From NCBI RefSeq assembly GCF_028369295.1, contig NZ_JAQMYP010000070.1, positions 1 to 41,775 of the forward strand: 41,775 nucleotides of DNA, written 5' to 3'. A program made the position numbers and the translations under genes. This document shows positions 23,515 to 32,302 of this stretch, one piece after another (position 1 is the first letter of the stretch; every line of letters starts with the position of its first letter). The notes under the pieces were generated by a model that saw only the letters and a program-made list of their open reading frames with translations, was not told the origin of the DNA and did no database searches. Origin of the DNA: Streptomyces sp. HD. GTDB lineage: Bacteria; Actinomycetota; Actinomycetes; Streptomycetales; Streptomycetaceae.

Positions 23515-25368
23515 TCAGGGGTACGACACCACGGTCGACGGCACCGTCGACGTCCCCGAGGTGGGCGCCCCGGTGTCATTGATGACGCGCTCGTACTGCC
23601 CCTTCCCGCCCAGCGACACGACCAGCAGGCCGTGAAAGCGCACCCCTGGCGTGTCGGGGGCGGCGAAGCCGTGGTGCTGCACGATCGTGGGGTCCACGTT
23701 GTAGTAGCAGTAACTGCCCAGTCCCCAGCCCTCGTGCGAGGTCACGCGGTCACCGACCTTGTAGGCGGCGTACCCCTTGACCGGGCCGTTCTGGATGGCG
23801 GCCTGGTTCGGGGCGTCGTACGCCTTCTCGTTCTGGAAGAAGATCGTGCGGCCGCGCCGGCCGTTCCACTGGACGTCGTACTTGTTGAAGTGCTCCACGA
23901 ACAGGCCGGTCGCCAGGACGTCGTCGCCGTTGACGACGACGCCGTAGTCGGCGCGGTTGGTCTCCCAGCCGACTCCGTCGCCGTGGTCGGCGCGCCACAC
24001 CCAGGTGTGGTCGACGATCGTGTGCCGGCTGTTGATCACCATGCTGGTGGTGGCCTTGCCCGCGCCCGCTCCGCCGATCCGGACGAACACGTCCTGCACC
24101 GTGGTCGGGTTGGCGGAGTGGTCCCTGGACGCGCCCGTCGGCCCGATCTCCAGCAGGGTCGCCGAGTTGACGGGTCCGGCGTCGACCAGGAACCCGGCCA
24201 GCCGGACTCCGTCGACGTCGGCGACCTTCAGAGCCGTGACGCCGCCGTCGGGAACGACGGTCGCGTAGCCGAGGCCCAGGACGACGGTGTTCGGCCGGTT
24301 CACCTGGATCGGCCGGTCGACGTGATAGATCCCCGGGGTGAGCAGGAGGTGCAGTCCCTGTGCGAGCGCCTGGTTGAGGGTGGCCGCCGAGACGCCGGGC
24401 CGGGCGACGTAGAACTGCGTCAGTGGCAGCGAGGTGCCTCGCGGGGTGCCGTTGCCCCAGGTCACGCCCCGCGCGTTCGTCCGCTTCTCCGGCAGGAAGA
24501 CCCGGAACCCGCCCCCGTCGACGTACAGGAACGGCTTCTCGCGTGAGACGGGTGTCGTGTCGAGCGTGGTGTACGGCGGGTTGGGGAAGCTCTGCGCGGG
24601 AGCACCCTCGACGCCGGAGAACACCATGTTCCACACGCCGTTGAGCCAGCCGCCGATTGCACTGTCGCGGGTGTACCACTGCTGTTGGGAGTAGGGCCCG
24701 ACCTGACCGTCGATACGGCTGTCGGCGATGTATCCGCCGCTCGCCCAGCCGTAGCCGGTGGGGGAGAGGTTGAGGCCGCCGCGCACATGCATACGGCGGA
24801 ACGGGGCCGCCTGCGCGACCGCCCAGCGGTTGGTGCCGTTCGCGGGAACTAGCGCCAGGTTCTCCGCCGAACGCCAGAAGTTCTGCGTCGCGTTGCCGTC
24901 GAACCAGCCGGCGTCGACCGTGACGTCGCCGTTGATGGTGGTGTCGTCGGGGGACAGGCCCAGGCCCGCGATCGAGGTGTAGAAGCCGAGTTGGGCGTTG
25001 AGCCCGTGATAGATGCCGGGCTTGAACAGCAGGGCGTAGCGGCCGGTGCCGAACTGCGCCGACTCCTGCTGCCGGAACACCTCGTCGAGGCGGGCCTGGA
25101 CCTGGCCGCCCGGGGTCGACGGGTCGAAGACGAGGACGTTCGGGCCGAGGTCACCGCCGCCGGGCAGCGGACGCGGTCGCTTCCGGGCCGACGGGACGGT
25201 GGAATCCCGCGCGGCAACGGCGGAATCCCGGGCATCGACGGCGGTGCGCGCGGAGGCCTGCGACGACAGTCCGATCACCGCCGACGCGGACGCCGACGCG
25301 ACCGCGGCGCCGATCACGGCCCGGCGGCCGATCGAGGGTGGCCCGGACGAAGGGGAGGAAGGGGGCAT
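23515..25368 (-). CDS. Tat-exported right-handed beta-helix protein (GH55/pectate-lyase-3 like)
   Basis: 617 aa. An N-terminal twin-arginine signal is visible (IGRRAVIGAAVASASASAVIG...QASA), so export folded by Tat is expected. The mature protein is dominated by Gly/Asn/Val-rich strands typical of a right-handed beta-helix, with two similar halves: one near residue 75 (VLVFDPSTPGGQVQARLDEV, LLFKPGIYHGLNAQLG) and one near 315 (LLLTPGIYHVDRPIQVN). Double beta-helix architecture is known for GH55 beta-1,3-glucanases. Homologues are, to my recollection, often labelled 'adenylyl cyclase' or 'coagulation factor 5/8 type'; I see no cyclase or F5/8 signature. It is divergent from a sugar ABC importer and beta-glucosidase, which supports extracellular glucan attack. 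Enzymatic activity is inferred. Confidence 0.7.
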   Translation of the reverse strand: MPPSSPSSGPPSIGRRAVIGAAVASASASAVIGLSSQASARTAVDARDSAVAARDSTVPSARKRPRPLPGGGDLGPNVLVFDPSTPGGQVQARLDEVFRQQESAQFGTGRYALLFKPGIYHGLNAQLGFYTSIAGLGLSPDDTTINGDVTVDAGWFDGNATQNFWRSAENLALVPANGTNRWAVAQAAPFRRMHVRGGLNLSPTGYGWASGGYIADSRIDGQVGPYSQQQWYTRDSAIGGWLNGVWNMVFSGVEGAPAQSFPNPPYTTLDTTPVSREKPFLYVDGGGFRVFLPEKRTNARGVTWGNGTPRGTSLPLTQFYVARPGVSAATLNQALAQGLHLLLTPGIYHVDRPIQVNRPNTVVLGLGYATVVPDGGVTALKVADVDGVRLAGFLVDAGPVNSATLLEIGPTGASRDHSANPTTVQDVFVRIGGAGAGKATTSMVINSRHTIVDHTWVWRADHGDGVGWETNRADYGVVVNGDDVLATGLFVEHFNKYDVQWNGRRGRTIFFQNEKAYDAPNQAAIQNGPVKGYAAYKVGDRVTSHEGWGLGSYCYYNVDPTIVQHHGFAAPDTPGVRFHGLLVVSLGGKGQYERVINDTGAPTSGTSTVPSTVVSYP

Positions 25369-25410
25369 GGGGCGGCTCTCCTGGTTCAGGAAGTGAACGG
25401 CGTGGGGTGC

Positions 25411-25424
25411 GGGGAGCGCTCTCT
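25411..25424. promoter_or_regulatory. CebR-like (LacI-family) operator candidate
   Basis: GGGGAGCGCTCTCT closely resembles the CebR box TGGGAGCGCTCCCA (identical AGCGCT centre and most of the left arm). It is 43 bp upstream of the beta-helix gene and 156 bp upstream of the sugar-binding protein gene, in their divergent gap. Sugar-responsive repression of both arms is likely; no LacI-type gene is in the window. Confidence 0.5.
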
Positions 25425-25499
25425 CGCCGCTGAATGGTTCAACCGTGGAACGGATGAGTCAAGAGGTACGCCCGAAGTTCGGAGACTGTGTCAGAACTC

Positions 25500-25546
25500 T
25501 TGACGCGTCCGCGCTCCAGGGCTTAACTCACGCTCTAAATTAAGCC
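25500..25546 (+). promoter_or_regulatory. Promoter and inverted repeat upstream of sugar ABC operon
   Basis: TTGACG (25500-25505), 17-bp spacer, TTAACT (25523-25528) as a possible promoter. The inverted repeat GGCTTAA (25520-25526) / TTAAGCC (25540-25546) with a 13-bp spacer overlaps the -10, so a bound repressor would block initiation. The regulator is unknown. Confidence 0.4.
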
Positions 25547-25579
25547 GTGACGCACTTCCCGGAAGGGCCAACTGGAGCC

Positions 25580-26896
25580 ATGCGCAGCATCCGAGCCGCG
25601 GCCGTAGGCGCCGTCACCCTGTCCCTCGCTCTGGCCGCCTCGGCGTGCGGAGGCGGTTCGCCGACGGGCGGCGGGTCGGACGACTCGCCGAAGACCCTCA
25701 CCTACTGGGCCTCCAACCAGGGCGCAAGCATCGAGGTCGACAAGAAGGTCCTCCAGCCCGAACTCGACAAGTTCGAGAAGCAGACCGGCATCGAGGTCGA
25801 GCTGGAGGTCGTGCCCTGGTCCGACCTGCTCAACCGGATCCTGACCGCGACGACCTCCGGCCAGGGCCCTGACGTCCTGAACATCGGCAACACCTGGAGC
25901 GCCTCCCTCCAGGCCACCGGGGCGCTGCTGCCGTGGGACGCAGCGAACTTCGACAAGATCGGCGGCAGGGACCGCTTCGTCGAGTCGGCGCTCGGATCGA
26001 CCGGCGCCAAGGGCGAGGACCCGGCGGCGGTGCCGCTGTACTCGATGGCGTACGCGCTCTACTACAACAAGAAGATGTTCGCCGACGCGGGCATCTCGAA
26101 GCCGCCGGCCACCTGGGACGAGCTCACAGCCGACGGAAGGAAGCTGTCGAAGGACGGCAAGTGGGGCCTGGGCACGGAGGGTTCGAACCCGGCGGAGAAC
26201 ATCCACCACGCCGTCGTCTTCGCCAAGCAGCACGGCGCCGACTTCTTCACCGCCGACGGCAAGCCCGACTTCACCTCCGACGGAGCGGTCGCGGGAGTCA
26301 AGCAGTTCGTCGACCTGATGGCCAAGGACAAGGTCATCGCGCCGGGCAACGCCGAGTACGCGCAGAACCAGTCGGTCAGCGACTTCGCCAAGGGCAGGAC
26401 CGCGATGCTGCTGTGGCAGTCGGCGTCCGCCAACCTCAAGTCGCAGGGCATGAGCGAGGACTCCTACGGAATCGCCCCCGTCCCCGTGCAGTCCGGCGCC
26501 CCGGGCACCGGCACCGGCGTCAACTCGATGGTCATGGGCATCAACCTGGCCGTCTTCAAGAACACCGACAACCTCGACGGCGCCACGAAGTTCGTGAAGT
26601 TCATGACCGGCGACGCCGAGCAGAAGATCCTCAACGAGGCCTACAGCTCGATCCCGCCGGTCAAGGGCGCACAGTCGGAGCAGGCCTTCAACTCCCCGGC
26701 GAACGCGGTCCTCAAGGACACCCTCGCGAAGAGCGCCGTAGCGGCACCGCAGGTCCCCGACGAGTCGCAGTTCGAGACGGCTGTCGGGACGGCCGTCAAG
26801 GAACTGTGGGCCGACGCGGCCGCCGGACGCCCCGTGACCACCGACTCGGTGAAGGCGGCCCTGGAGAAGGCCCAGCAGCAGATGCCGACGAAGTGA
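25580..26896 (+). CDS. Sugar ABC transporter substrate-binding lipoprotein
   Basis: About 438 aa from ATG 25580; the longer frame from 25547 only adds residues before the signal peptide. The N-terminus MRSIRAAAVGAVTLSLALA ends in a lipobox LAASAC, so the mature protein is lipid-anchored outside the membrane. It is a family-1 type solute-binding protein (TLTYWASNQG, DVLNIGNTWSASLQATG, YALYYNKKMF), typical of oligosaccharide importers. Two permease genes and a beta-glucosidase follow in one operon (4-bp, 8-bp and near-overlap junctions). No ATPase gene is present; in Streptomyces such importers share MsiK, which I infer here. The glycoside ligand, perhaps cellobiose or laminaribiose, is inferred from neighbours. 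Confidence 0.92.
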   Translation: MRSIRAAAVGAVTLSLALAASACGGGSPTGGGSDDSPKTLTYWASNQGASIEVDKKVLQPELDKFEKQTGIEVELEVVPWSDLLNRILTATTSGQGPDVLNIGNTWSASLQATGALLPWDAANFDKIGGRDRFVESALGSTGAKGEDPAAVPLYSMAYALYYNKKMFADAGISKPPATWDELTADGRKLSKDGKWGLGTEGSNPAENIHHAVVFAKQHGADFFTADGKPDFTSDGAVAGVKQFVDLMAKDKVIAPGNAEYAQNQSVSDFAKGRTAMLLWQSASANLKSQGMSEDSYGIAPVPVQSGAPGTGTGVNSMVMGINLAVFKNTDNLDGATKFVKFMTGDAEQKILNEAYSSIPPVKGAQSEQAFNSPANAVLKDTLAKSAVAAPQVPDESQFETAVGTAVKELWADAAAGRPVTTDSVKAALEKAQQQMPTK

Positions 26897-27891
26897 GCAC
26901 GATGACGACCACCGTCCCCGCCGAGGCCGCCGTACGCAAGAGCTCCCCCGGGACGGCGGACGGCCCCCGCCGCCGTCCCGGGCGGATCCGCCGCATCGGC
27001 CTGCCGTACCTGCTGCTCCTGCCCGCCCTGCTCCTCGAACTCCTGGTCCACCTCGTGCCGATGGTGATCGGCATCGCGATGAGCTTCAAGGAGCTCACGC
27101 AGTTCTACATCCGCGACTGGACCACGGCCCCCTGGAGCGGTCTTGGCAACTACGACACGTCGGTGGACTTCAACGCCCCGGTCGGCGAGGCGCTGCTCCA
27201 CTCCTTCCTGGTCACCATCGCCTTCACTCTGCTCTCGGTCGGCCTGTGCTGGCTGATCGGCACGGCGGCGGCCATCTGCATGCAGGACACCTTCCACGGC
27301 CGGGGCCTGCTGCGCGCCCTGTTCCTGGTGCCGTACGCACTGCCCGTCTACACGGCCGTCATCACCTGGGTCTTCATGTTCCAGCACGACAACGGCCTGG
27401 TGAACCACGTCCTGCACGACCAGCTCGGCCTCACCGACCAGCCCTCCTTCTGGCTCATCGGCGACAACAGCTTCCTCGCACTGCTGACGGTTTCGGTGTG
27501 GAAGGGCTGGCCGTTCGCCTTCCTCATCGTGATGGCCGGCCTGCAGAACATCCCGAAGGAGCTGTACGAGGCGGCGGCCCTGGACGGCGCAGGCATGTGG
27601 CAGCAGATCCGCCGCATCACGCTGCCGTCCCTCCGCCCCGTCAACCAGGTCCTCGTCCTGGTGCTGTTCCTGTGGACGTTCAACGACTTCAACACGCCGT
27701 ACGTCCTGTTCGGCAAGACCGCACCCGCAGCCGCCGACCTCATCTCGGTGCACATCTACCAGGCGTCGTTCGTCACCTGGAACTTCGGCACGGGTTCGGC
27801 GATGTCTGTTCTCCTGCTGCTGTTCCTGCTGCTGGTGACCGGCGTCTACCTCTGGCTCACCTCGCGCGGACGGAGAACCGCCGATGCGTAA
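26893..27891 (+). CDS. Sugar ABC transporter permease, MalF/CebF type
   Basis: About 332 aa. GTG 26893 overlaps the binding-protein stop (GTGA); ATG 26902 in the same frame is an alternative. Six membrane segments are visible, beginning YLLLLPALLLELLVHLVPMV. The ATPase-contact loop is recognisable as EAAALDGAGMWQQIRRITLP (EAA motif). It pairs with the next gene to form the channel. Its stop TAA lies inside the start of the next gene (ATGCGTAA), giving an 8-bp overlap. Confidence 0.92.
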   Translation: MSTMTTTVPAEAAVRKSSPGTADGPRRRPGRIRRIGLPYLLLLPALLLELLVHLVPMVIGIAMSFKELTQFYIRDWTTAPWSGLGNYDTSVDFNAPVGEALLHSFLVTIAFTLLSVGLCWLIGTAAAICMQDTFHGRGLLRALFLVPYALPVYTAVITWVFMFQHDNGLVNHVLHDQLGLTDQPSFWLIGDNSFLALLTVSVWKGWPFAFLIVMAGLQNIPKELYEAAALDGAGMWQQIRRITLPSLRPVNQVLVLVLFLWTFNDFNTPYVLFGKTAPAAADLISVHIYQASFVTWNFGTGSAMSVLLLLFLLLVTGVYLWLTSRGRRTADA

Positions 27892-27937
27892 CTCCCCGAT
27901 GGCACCGCCGATGCGTAACTCCCCGATGGCGCCGCCG
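27884..27937 (+). repeat. 27-bp tandem duplication spanning a start codon
   Basis: 27884-27910 and 27911-27937 are identical except for one A/G difference. The duplicated unit includes the ATG and the first nine codons of the permease; the first copy also contains the stop (TAA) of the gene before it. Confidence 0.95.
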
Positions 27938-28765
27938 CGTTCCTTCCTCTGGTCCCGGCGGATCTTCCTCGCGCTGCTCACCGGCTTCGTCCTGGTGCCG
28001 GTCTACGTCATGGTCTCCAGCTCGCTGAAACCGCTCGCCGACGTCACGGGGAAGTTCCGCTGGCTGCCCAGCAGCCTGACCATCCGTCCGTACATCGACA
28101 TCTGGTCGACGGTGCCGCTCGCCAAGTACTTCGTGAACTCGCTGATCGTGGCGGGCGCCGCGACGGTCTGCTCGGTGGTGATCGCGGTCTTCGCGGCGTA
28201 CGCGGTCAGCCGCTACACCTTCCGCGGCAAGCGCGTCTTCACGGTCACGGTGCTCTCCACGCAGATGTTCCCGGGCATCCTCTTCCTCCTCCCGCTGTTC
28301 CTCATCTACGTCAACATCGGCAACGCCACCGGCATCGCCCTGTTCGGCTCGCGCGGCGGCCTGATCCTGACGTACCTGACGTTCTCCCTCCCGTTCTCGA
28401 TCTGGATGCTCATCGGGTACTTCGACTCGGTGCCGCGCGACCTGGACGAGGCGGCGCTGGTCGACGGCTGCGGTCCGCTGGGCGCGCTGCTCAGGGTCGT
28501 GGTCCCGGCCGCGGTCCCCGGCATCGTCGCGGTCGCCGTCTACGCCTTCATGACCGCCTGGGGCGAGGTGCTGTTCGCCTCGGTGATGACCAACGACACC
28601 ACCCGCACCCTCGCCGTCGGCCTCCAGGGCTACTCCACGCTCAACGACGTGTACTGGAACCAGATCATGGCCGCCTCGCTGGTCGTCAGCGTCCCCGTGG
28701 TGGCGGGCTTTCTCCTCCTCCAGCGCTATCTGGTCGCCGGTCTGACCGCGGGCGCCGTCAAGTGA
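27884..28765 (+). CDS. Sugar ABC transporter permease, MalG/CebG type, with duplicated start
   Basis: 293 aa from ATG 27884. The N-terminus is MRNSPMAPP repeated twice, encoded by a 27-bp tandem duplication. The second copy's ATG (27911) would give a 284-aa protein that also looks complete. Membrane segments start with IFLALLTGFVLVPVYVMV, and the EAA loop is DEAALVDGCGPLGALLRVVVP. It overlaps the upstream permease by 8 bp, so translation is coupled. Channel partner of the preceding permease. Confidence 0.92.
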   Translation: MRNSPMAPPMRNSPMAPPRSFLWSRRIFLALLTGFVLVPVYVMVSSSLKPLADVTGKFRWLPSSLTIRPYIDIWSTVPLAKYFVNSLIVAGAATVCSVVIAVFAAYAVSRYTFRGKRVFTVTVLSTQMFPGILFLLPLFLIYVNIGNATGIALFGSRGGLILTYLTFSLPFSIWMLIGYFDSVPRDLDEAALVDGCGPLGALLRVVVPAAVPGIVAVAVYAFMTAWGEVLFASVMTNDTTRTLAVGLQGYSTLNDVYWNQIMAASLVVSVPVVAGFLLLQRYLVAGLTAGAVK

Positions 28766-28812
28766 CCGGGCGCAGCCAGGTAGCCAACACCCCCCGTTCC
28801 GAAGGGATCTCC

Positions 28813-30177
<1,365 letters not shown>

Positions 30178-30182
30178 CGTCC

Positions 30183-30575
30183 TCAGCAGTCCCGGAACTC
30201 CGGCGACTGGTTCAACACCTGCGCCCGCACCGAAGTGAACCGCGCATACGTCTCCCCACCCTCCGCCTCGGGCCGGAACGCCGCCACCCGGTGGCAGTTC
30301 TGGAAGGCGAGGGTCACGCCGAAGTGGCGTTCCAGGCCGCCCCGGATCGCGTCGCTGGCGAGGGCGCGCAGGAGCTGGCCGCGTTCGCGCTCCGACGGGG
30401 GCGGGGTCTGATTGTCGGTGAACTCGGCCGTGCCCTCGCGCAGTTCGGTGGCGAGGGAGGCGATCAGGTCGTAGGCGTACGGCAGTGAGGTGCGGACCGT
30501 GTTGAGGAAGTCCTCCTCACGGATGTCACCTCGCTCGGCTTCGGCGAGGAGCTCGGGGGAGACGTCGAGAGACAT
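30183..30575 (-). CDS. Conserved actinobacterial protein of unknown function
   Basis: About 130 aa from ATG 30575; an open frame continues to 30626 but the start chosen gives MSLDVSPELLAEAERGD, which I recognise as the usual start of this family in Streptomyces. It is acidic and helical, with DNQTPPPSERERGQLLRALASDAIRGGLERHFGV as the most conserved-looking block. Two Cys are present, in AFQNCHRV and at the very C-terminus (FRDC). No membrane segment or known domain. It lies 70 bp downstream of the CooC-like ATPase on the same strand, likely co-transcribed, so they may act together. The function is not known to me. Confidence 0.8.
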   Translation of the reverse strand: MSLDVSPELLAEAERGDIREEDFLNTVRTSLPYAYDLIASLATELREGTAEFTDNQTPPPSERERGQLLRALASDAIRGGLERHFGVTLAFQNCHRVAAFRPEAEGGETYARFTSVRAQVLNQSPEFRDC

Positions 30576-30645
30576 GTGCGTGGGTCCTGTTCGGGGTGAG
30601 AGGGGAGAAGGAGAGGGGGGAAGCAAGCCCCCGGCGGGCGGGGAC

Positions 30646-31593
30646 TCAGGTCAGTGCCGCCGGGACCGGCACGAAGTCCGGGTCGACCTGGGCGGCCAGG
30701 TCGCCGCCCGTCCTGTCGTCCGCCCACGCGCGGGCGTTGCGCAGATGGAACTCGACGGCGTGGGCGTGCATCGTGGCCCAGTCCTTCGGCAGTGCGTCGA
30801 CCGTCTCGCGCAGGATGTTCAGGGCGTGGACGTTGGGGGACTCCAACTCACCCTGTTCCCGGCCCTGTTCGGCCGCGCGGATCCAGGAGGAGTGGTGCAG
30901 GTGGGTGAGGAGGTCGTCGCCGACCTCCTCCTTGAGGAAGAGCAGGTCGTCCTCGCCCGTCACCTTGTTGCCGATGACCGCGATGCGGATTCCGAACTCC
31001 CGCGCGTGGTCCCGGTACTGGCGGTACACCGAGACGCCCTTGCGGGTCGGCTCGGCCACCAGGAAGGTCATGTCGAAGCGGGTGAACAGGCCTGACGCGA
31101 AGGCGTCCGCGCCTGCTGTCATGTCGACCACGACGTACTCGCCGGGGCCGTCGACCAGATGGCCCAGGTAGAGCTCCACGCCGCCGAGCTTGGAGTGGTA
31201 GCAGGCCACGCCGAGGTCGCTCTCGTCGAACTCGCCGGTCACCATCAGGGGGACGTCGCCCACGCGCCGCACGTGTCGCGCGTGCAGTTCGTCGTCGCCG
31301 AGCAGGGCCAGGAGGCGGGAGCCGCGGCCGGGCGGGGTGGTCTTGATCATGGCGTCGGCGGAGGGGATGCGCGGGTTGGTGCCGCGCAGGAACTCCTTGA
31401 TGTCCCGGACGTGGGCGCCGAGGGGCGGGGCGTCCAGCGGGTCCCCGTGATGGCCGAGTGCCTCGGCGAGGTGCTGGTTGATGTCGCCGTCGATGGCCAG
31501 CACGGGGGCGCCGGAGCGGGCCAGGTGGCGGGAGAAGAGCGCCGACAGCGTCGTCTTGCCGCTGCCGCCCTTGCCGACGAACGCGATACGCAT
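30646..31593 (-). CDS. CooC/MinD-type ATPase
   Basis: 315 aa, SIMIBI-class P-loop ATPase. Deviant Walker A is FVGKGGSGKTTL at the N-terminus, Asp switch residues in AIDGDINQHLAEALG, and VVVDMTAGADAFASGLF around residue 155. The family includes CooC, which loads nickel into CO dehydrogenase, and other maturation ATPases. The CxC metal motif of CooC is not seen (a lone Cys in VACYHSK), so a nickel role is doubtful. The promoter (31615-31643) contains a Zur-like box. It is divergent from a transporter operon and followed by an unknown protein gene. Metal or cofactor handling is a reasonable guess only. Confidence 0.8.
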   Translation of the reverse strand: MRIAFVGKGGSGKTTLSALFSRHLARSGAPVLAIDGDINQHLAEALGHHGDPLDAPPLGAHVRDIKEFLRGTNPRIPSADAMIKTTPPGRGSRLLALLGDDELHARHVRRVGDVPLMVTGEFDESDLGVACYHSKLGGVELYLGHLVDGPGEYVVVDMTAGADAFASGLFTRFDMTFLVAEPTRKGVSVYRQYRDHAREFGIRIAVIGNKVTGEDDLLFLKEEVGDDLLTHLHHSSWIRAAEQGREQGELESPNVHALNILRETVDALPKDWATMHAHAVEFHLRNARAWADDRTGGDLAAQVDPDFVPVPAALT

Positions 31594-31614
31594 CAGCGGC
31601 CCGCCTTCGGAGGC

Positions 31615-31643
31615 ACGATACCCTTGTTGAAAATGGATGTCAT
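31615..31643 (-). promoter_or_regulatory. Promoter of CooC-like gene with embedded Zur-like box
   Basis: On the minus strand: -35 ATGACA (31643-31638), 17-bp spacer, -10 TATCGT (31620-31615). On the + strand 31628-31642 reads TGAAAATGGATGTCA. The left half is identical to the Streptomyces Zur half-site TGAAAAT and 12 of 15 positions match TGAAAATGATTTTCA. A repressor bound there would cover the -35 and spacer. Confidence 0.5.
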
Positions 31644-31747
31644 GTGGCCAGGTTGGGTGCGGCCGGCGATCACTGTCAAATCGCTTGAGCCGTAAGGGGG
31701 TTGTGGGGATCGAGGGGTCGGCGTGATCAGCCCTTGTCCTTAATGCA

Positions 31748-31765
31748 TATGATGTGCAAGTGCAC
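31748..31765 (+). promoter_or_regulatory. -10 element for a probably leaderless GNAT mRNA
   Basis: TATGAT (31748-31753) is followed after six bases by GTG 31760, the first codon of the GNAT reading frame. No Shine-Dalgarno sequence precedes either in-frame GTG (31754, 31760). Transcription is expected about 7 bp beyond the -10, i.e. at the start codon. A GTGCA-AG-TGCAC palindrome covers 31754-31765. Confidence 0.5.
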
Positions 31766-32296
31766 GACTACAGCATCAGGGCGGCGAGCCCGGACGACCT
31801 CGACGGTGCGCGGGCCCTGATGCTCGACACCGTCTACCACGACTTCGGCACCGGCTATGTGCCCCGCTGGCATGCGGACATCATCGACCCGGCCGCCGCC
31901 TACCTCACCCCGGCCCGCCACACCCTCCTCGTCGCGCTCGACCCGCGCGACAACGCTGTCGTGGCCACCGCCGCCCTGGACTCCCGCGGCCCGGCCCACC
32001 CGCCCAACCCGCGCGACCTCGCCGAGCGCTATCCCTCGGGCCGGACCGCGCAGCTGCGCCGCGTCTACGTCCGCGCCGAGCACCGCAGGCGCGGCCTGGC
32101 CCGGCGGCTCGTCGCGGAGCTGCTCGCCTTCGCGGCCGCGGACGGCGACTACCGCGCCGTATATCTGCACACCGACCCGAAGGTGCCGGGTGCCGAGGGC
32201 TTCTGGCGCTCGCTCGGCAAGGTCGTGCACGACGAACGTGAGGACACCGGCGGCGGCAACGGCGTCGTCCACTTCGAGATACCGATGGAGCGATAG
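31760..32296 (+). CDS. GNAT-family N-acetyltransferase
   Basis: About 178 aa. Start GTG 31760 is chosen because it fits a leaderless mRNA from the adjacent -10; GTG 31754 would add two residues. The acetyl-CoA site is LRRVYVRAEHRRRGLARRLVAELL, the classic RxxGxA-type pyrophosphate loop. The C-terminal strand YLHTDPKVPGAEGFWRSLG also fits GNAT. Substrate unknown. It is followed 6 bp later by the binding-protein gene of a peptide/nickel-type importer, so it leads that operon. It could modify the transported molecule, but that is conjecture. Confidence 0.85.
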   Translation: MHDYSIRAASPDDLDGARALMLDTVYHDFGTGYVPRWHADIIDPAAAYLTPARHTLLVALDPRDNAVVATAALDSRGPAHPPNPRDLAERYPSGRTAQLRRVYVRAEHRRRGLARRLVAELLAFAAADGDYRAVYLHTDPKVPGAEGFWRSLGKVVHDEREDTGGGNGVVHFEIPMER

Positions 32297-32302
32297 ACCA
32301 CC

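Noticed and set aside
23515..25368. Adenylyl cyclase or coagulation-factor 5/8 domain protein
   Set aside because: No cyclase catalytic pattern and no discoidin-like domain is visible; the protein is beta-helical throughout.
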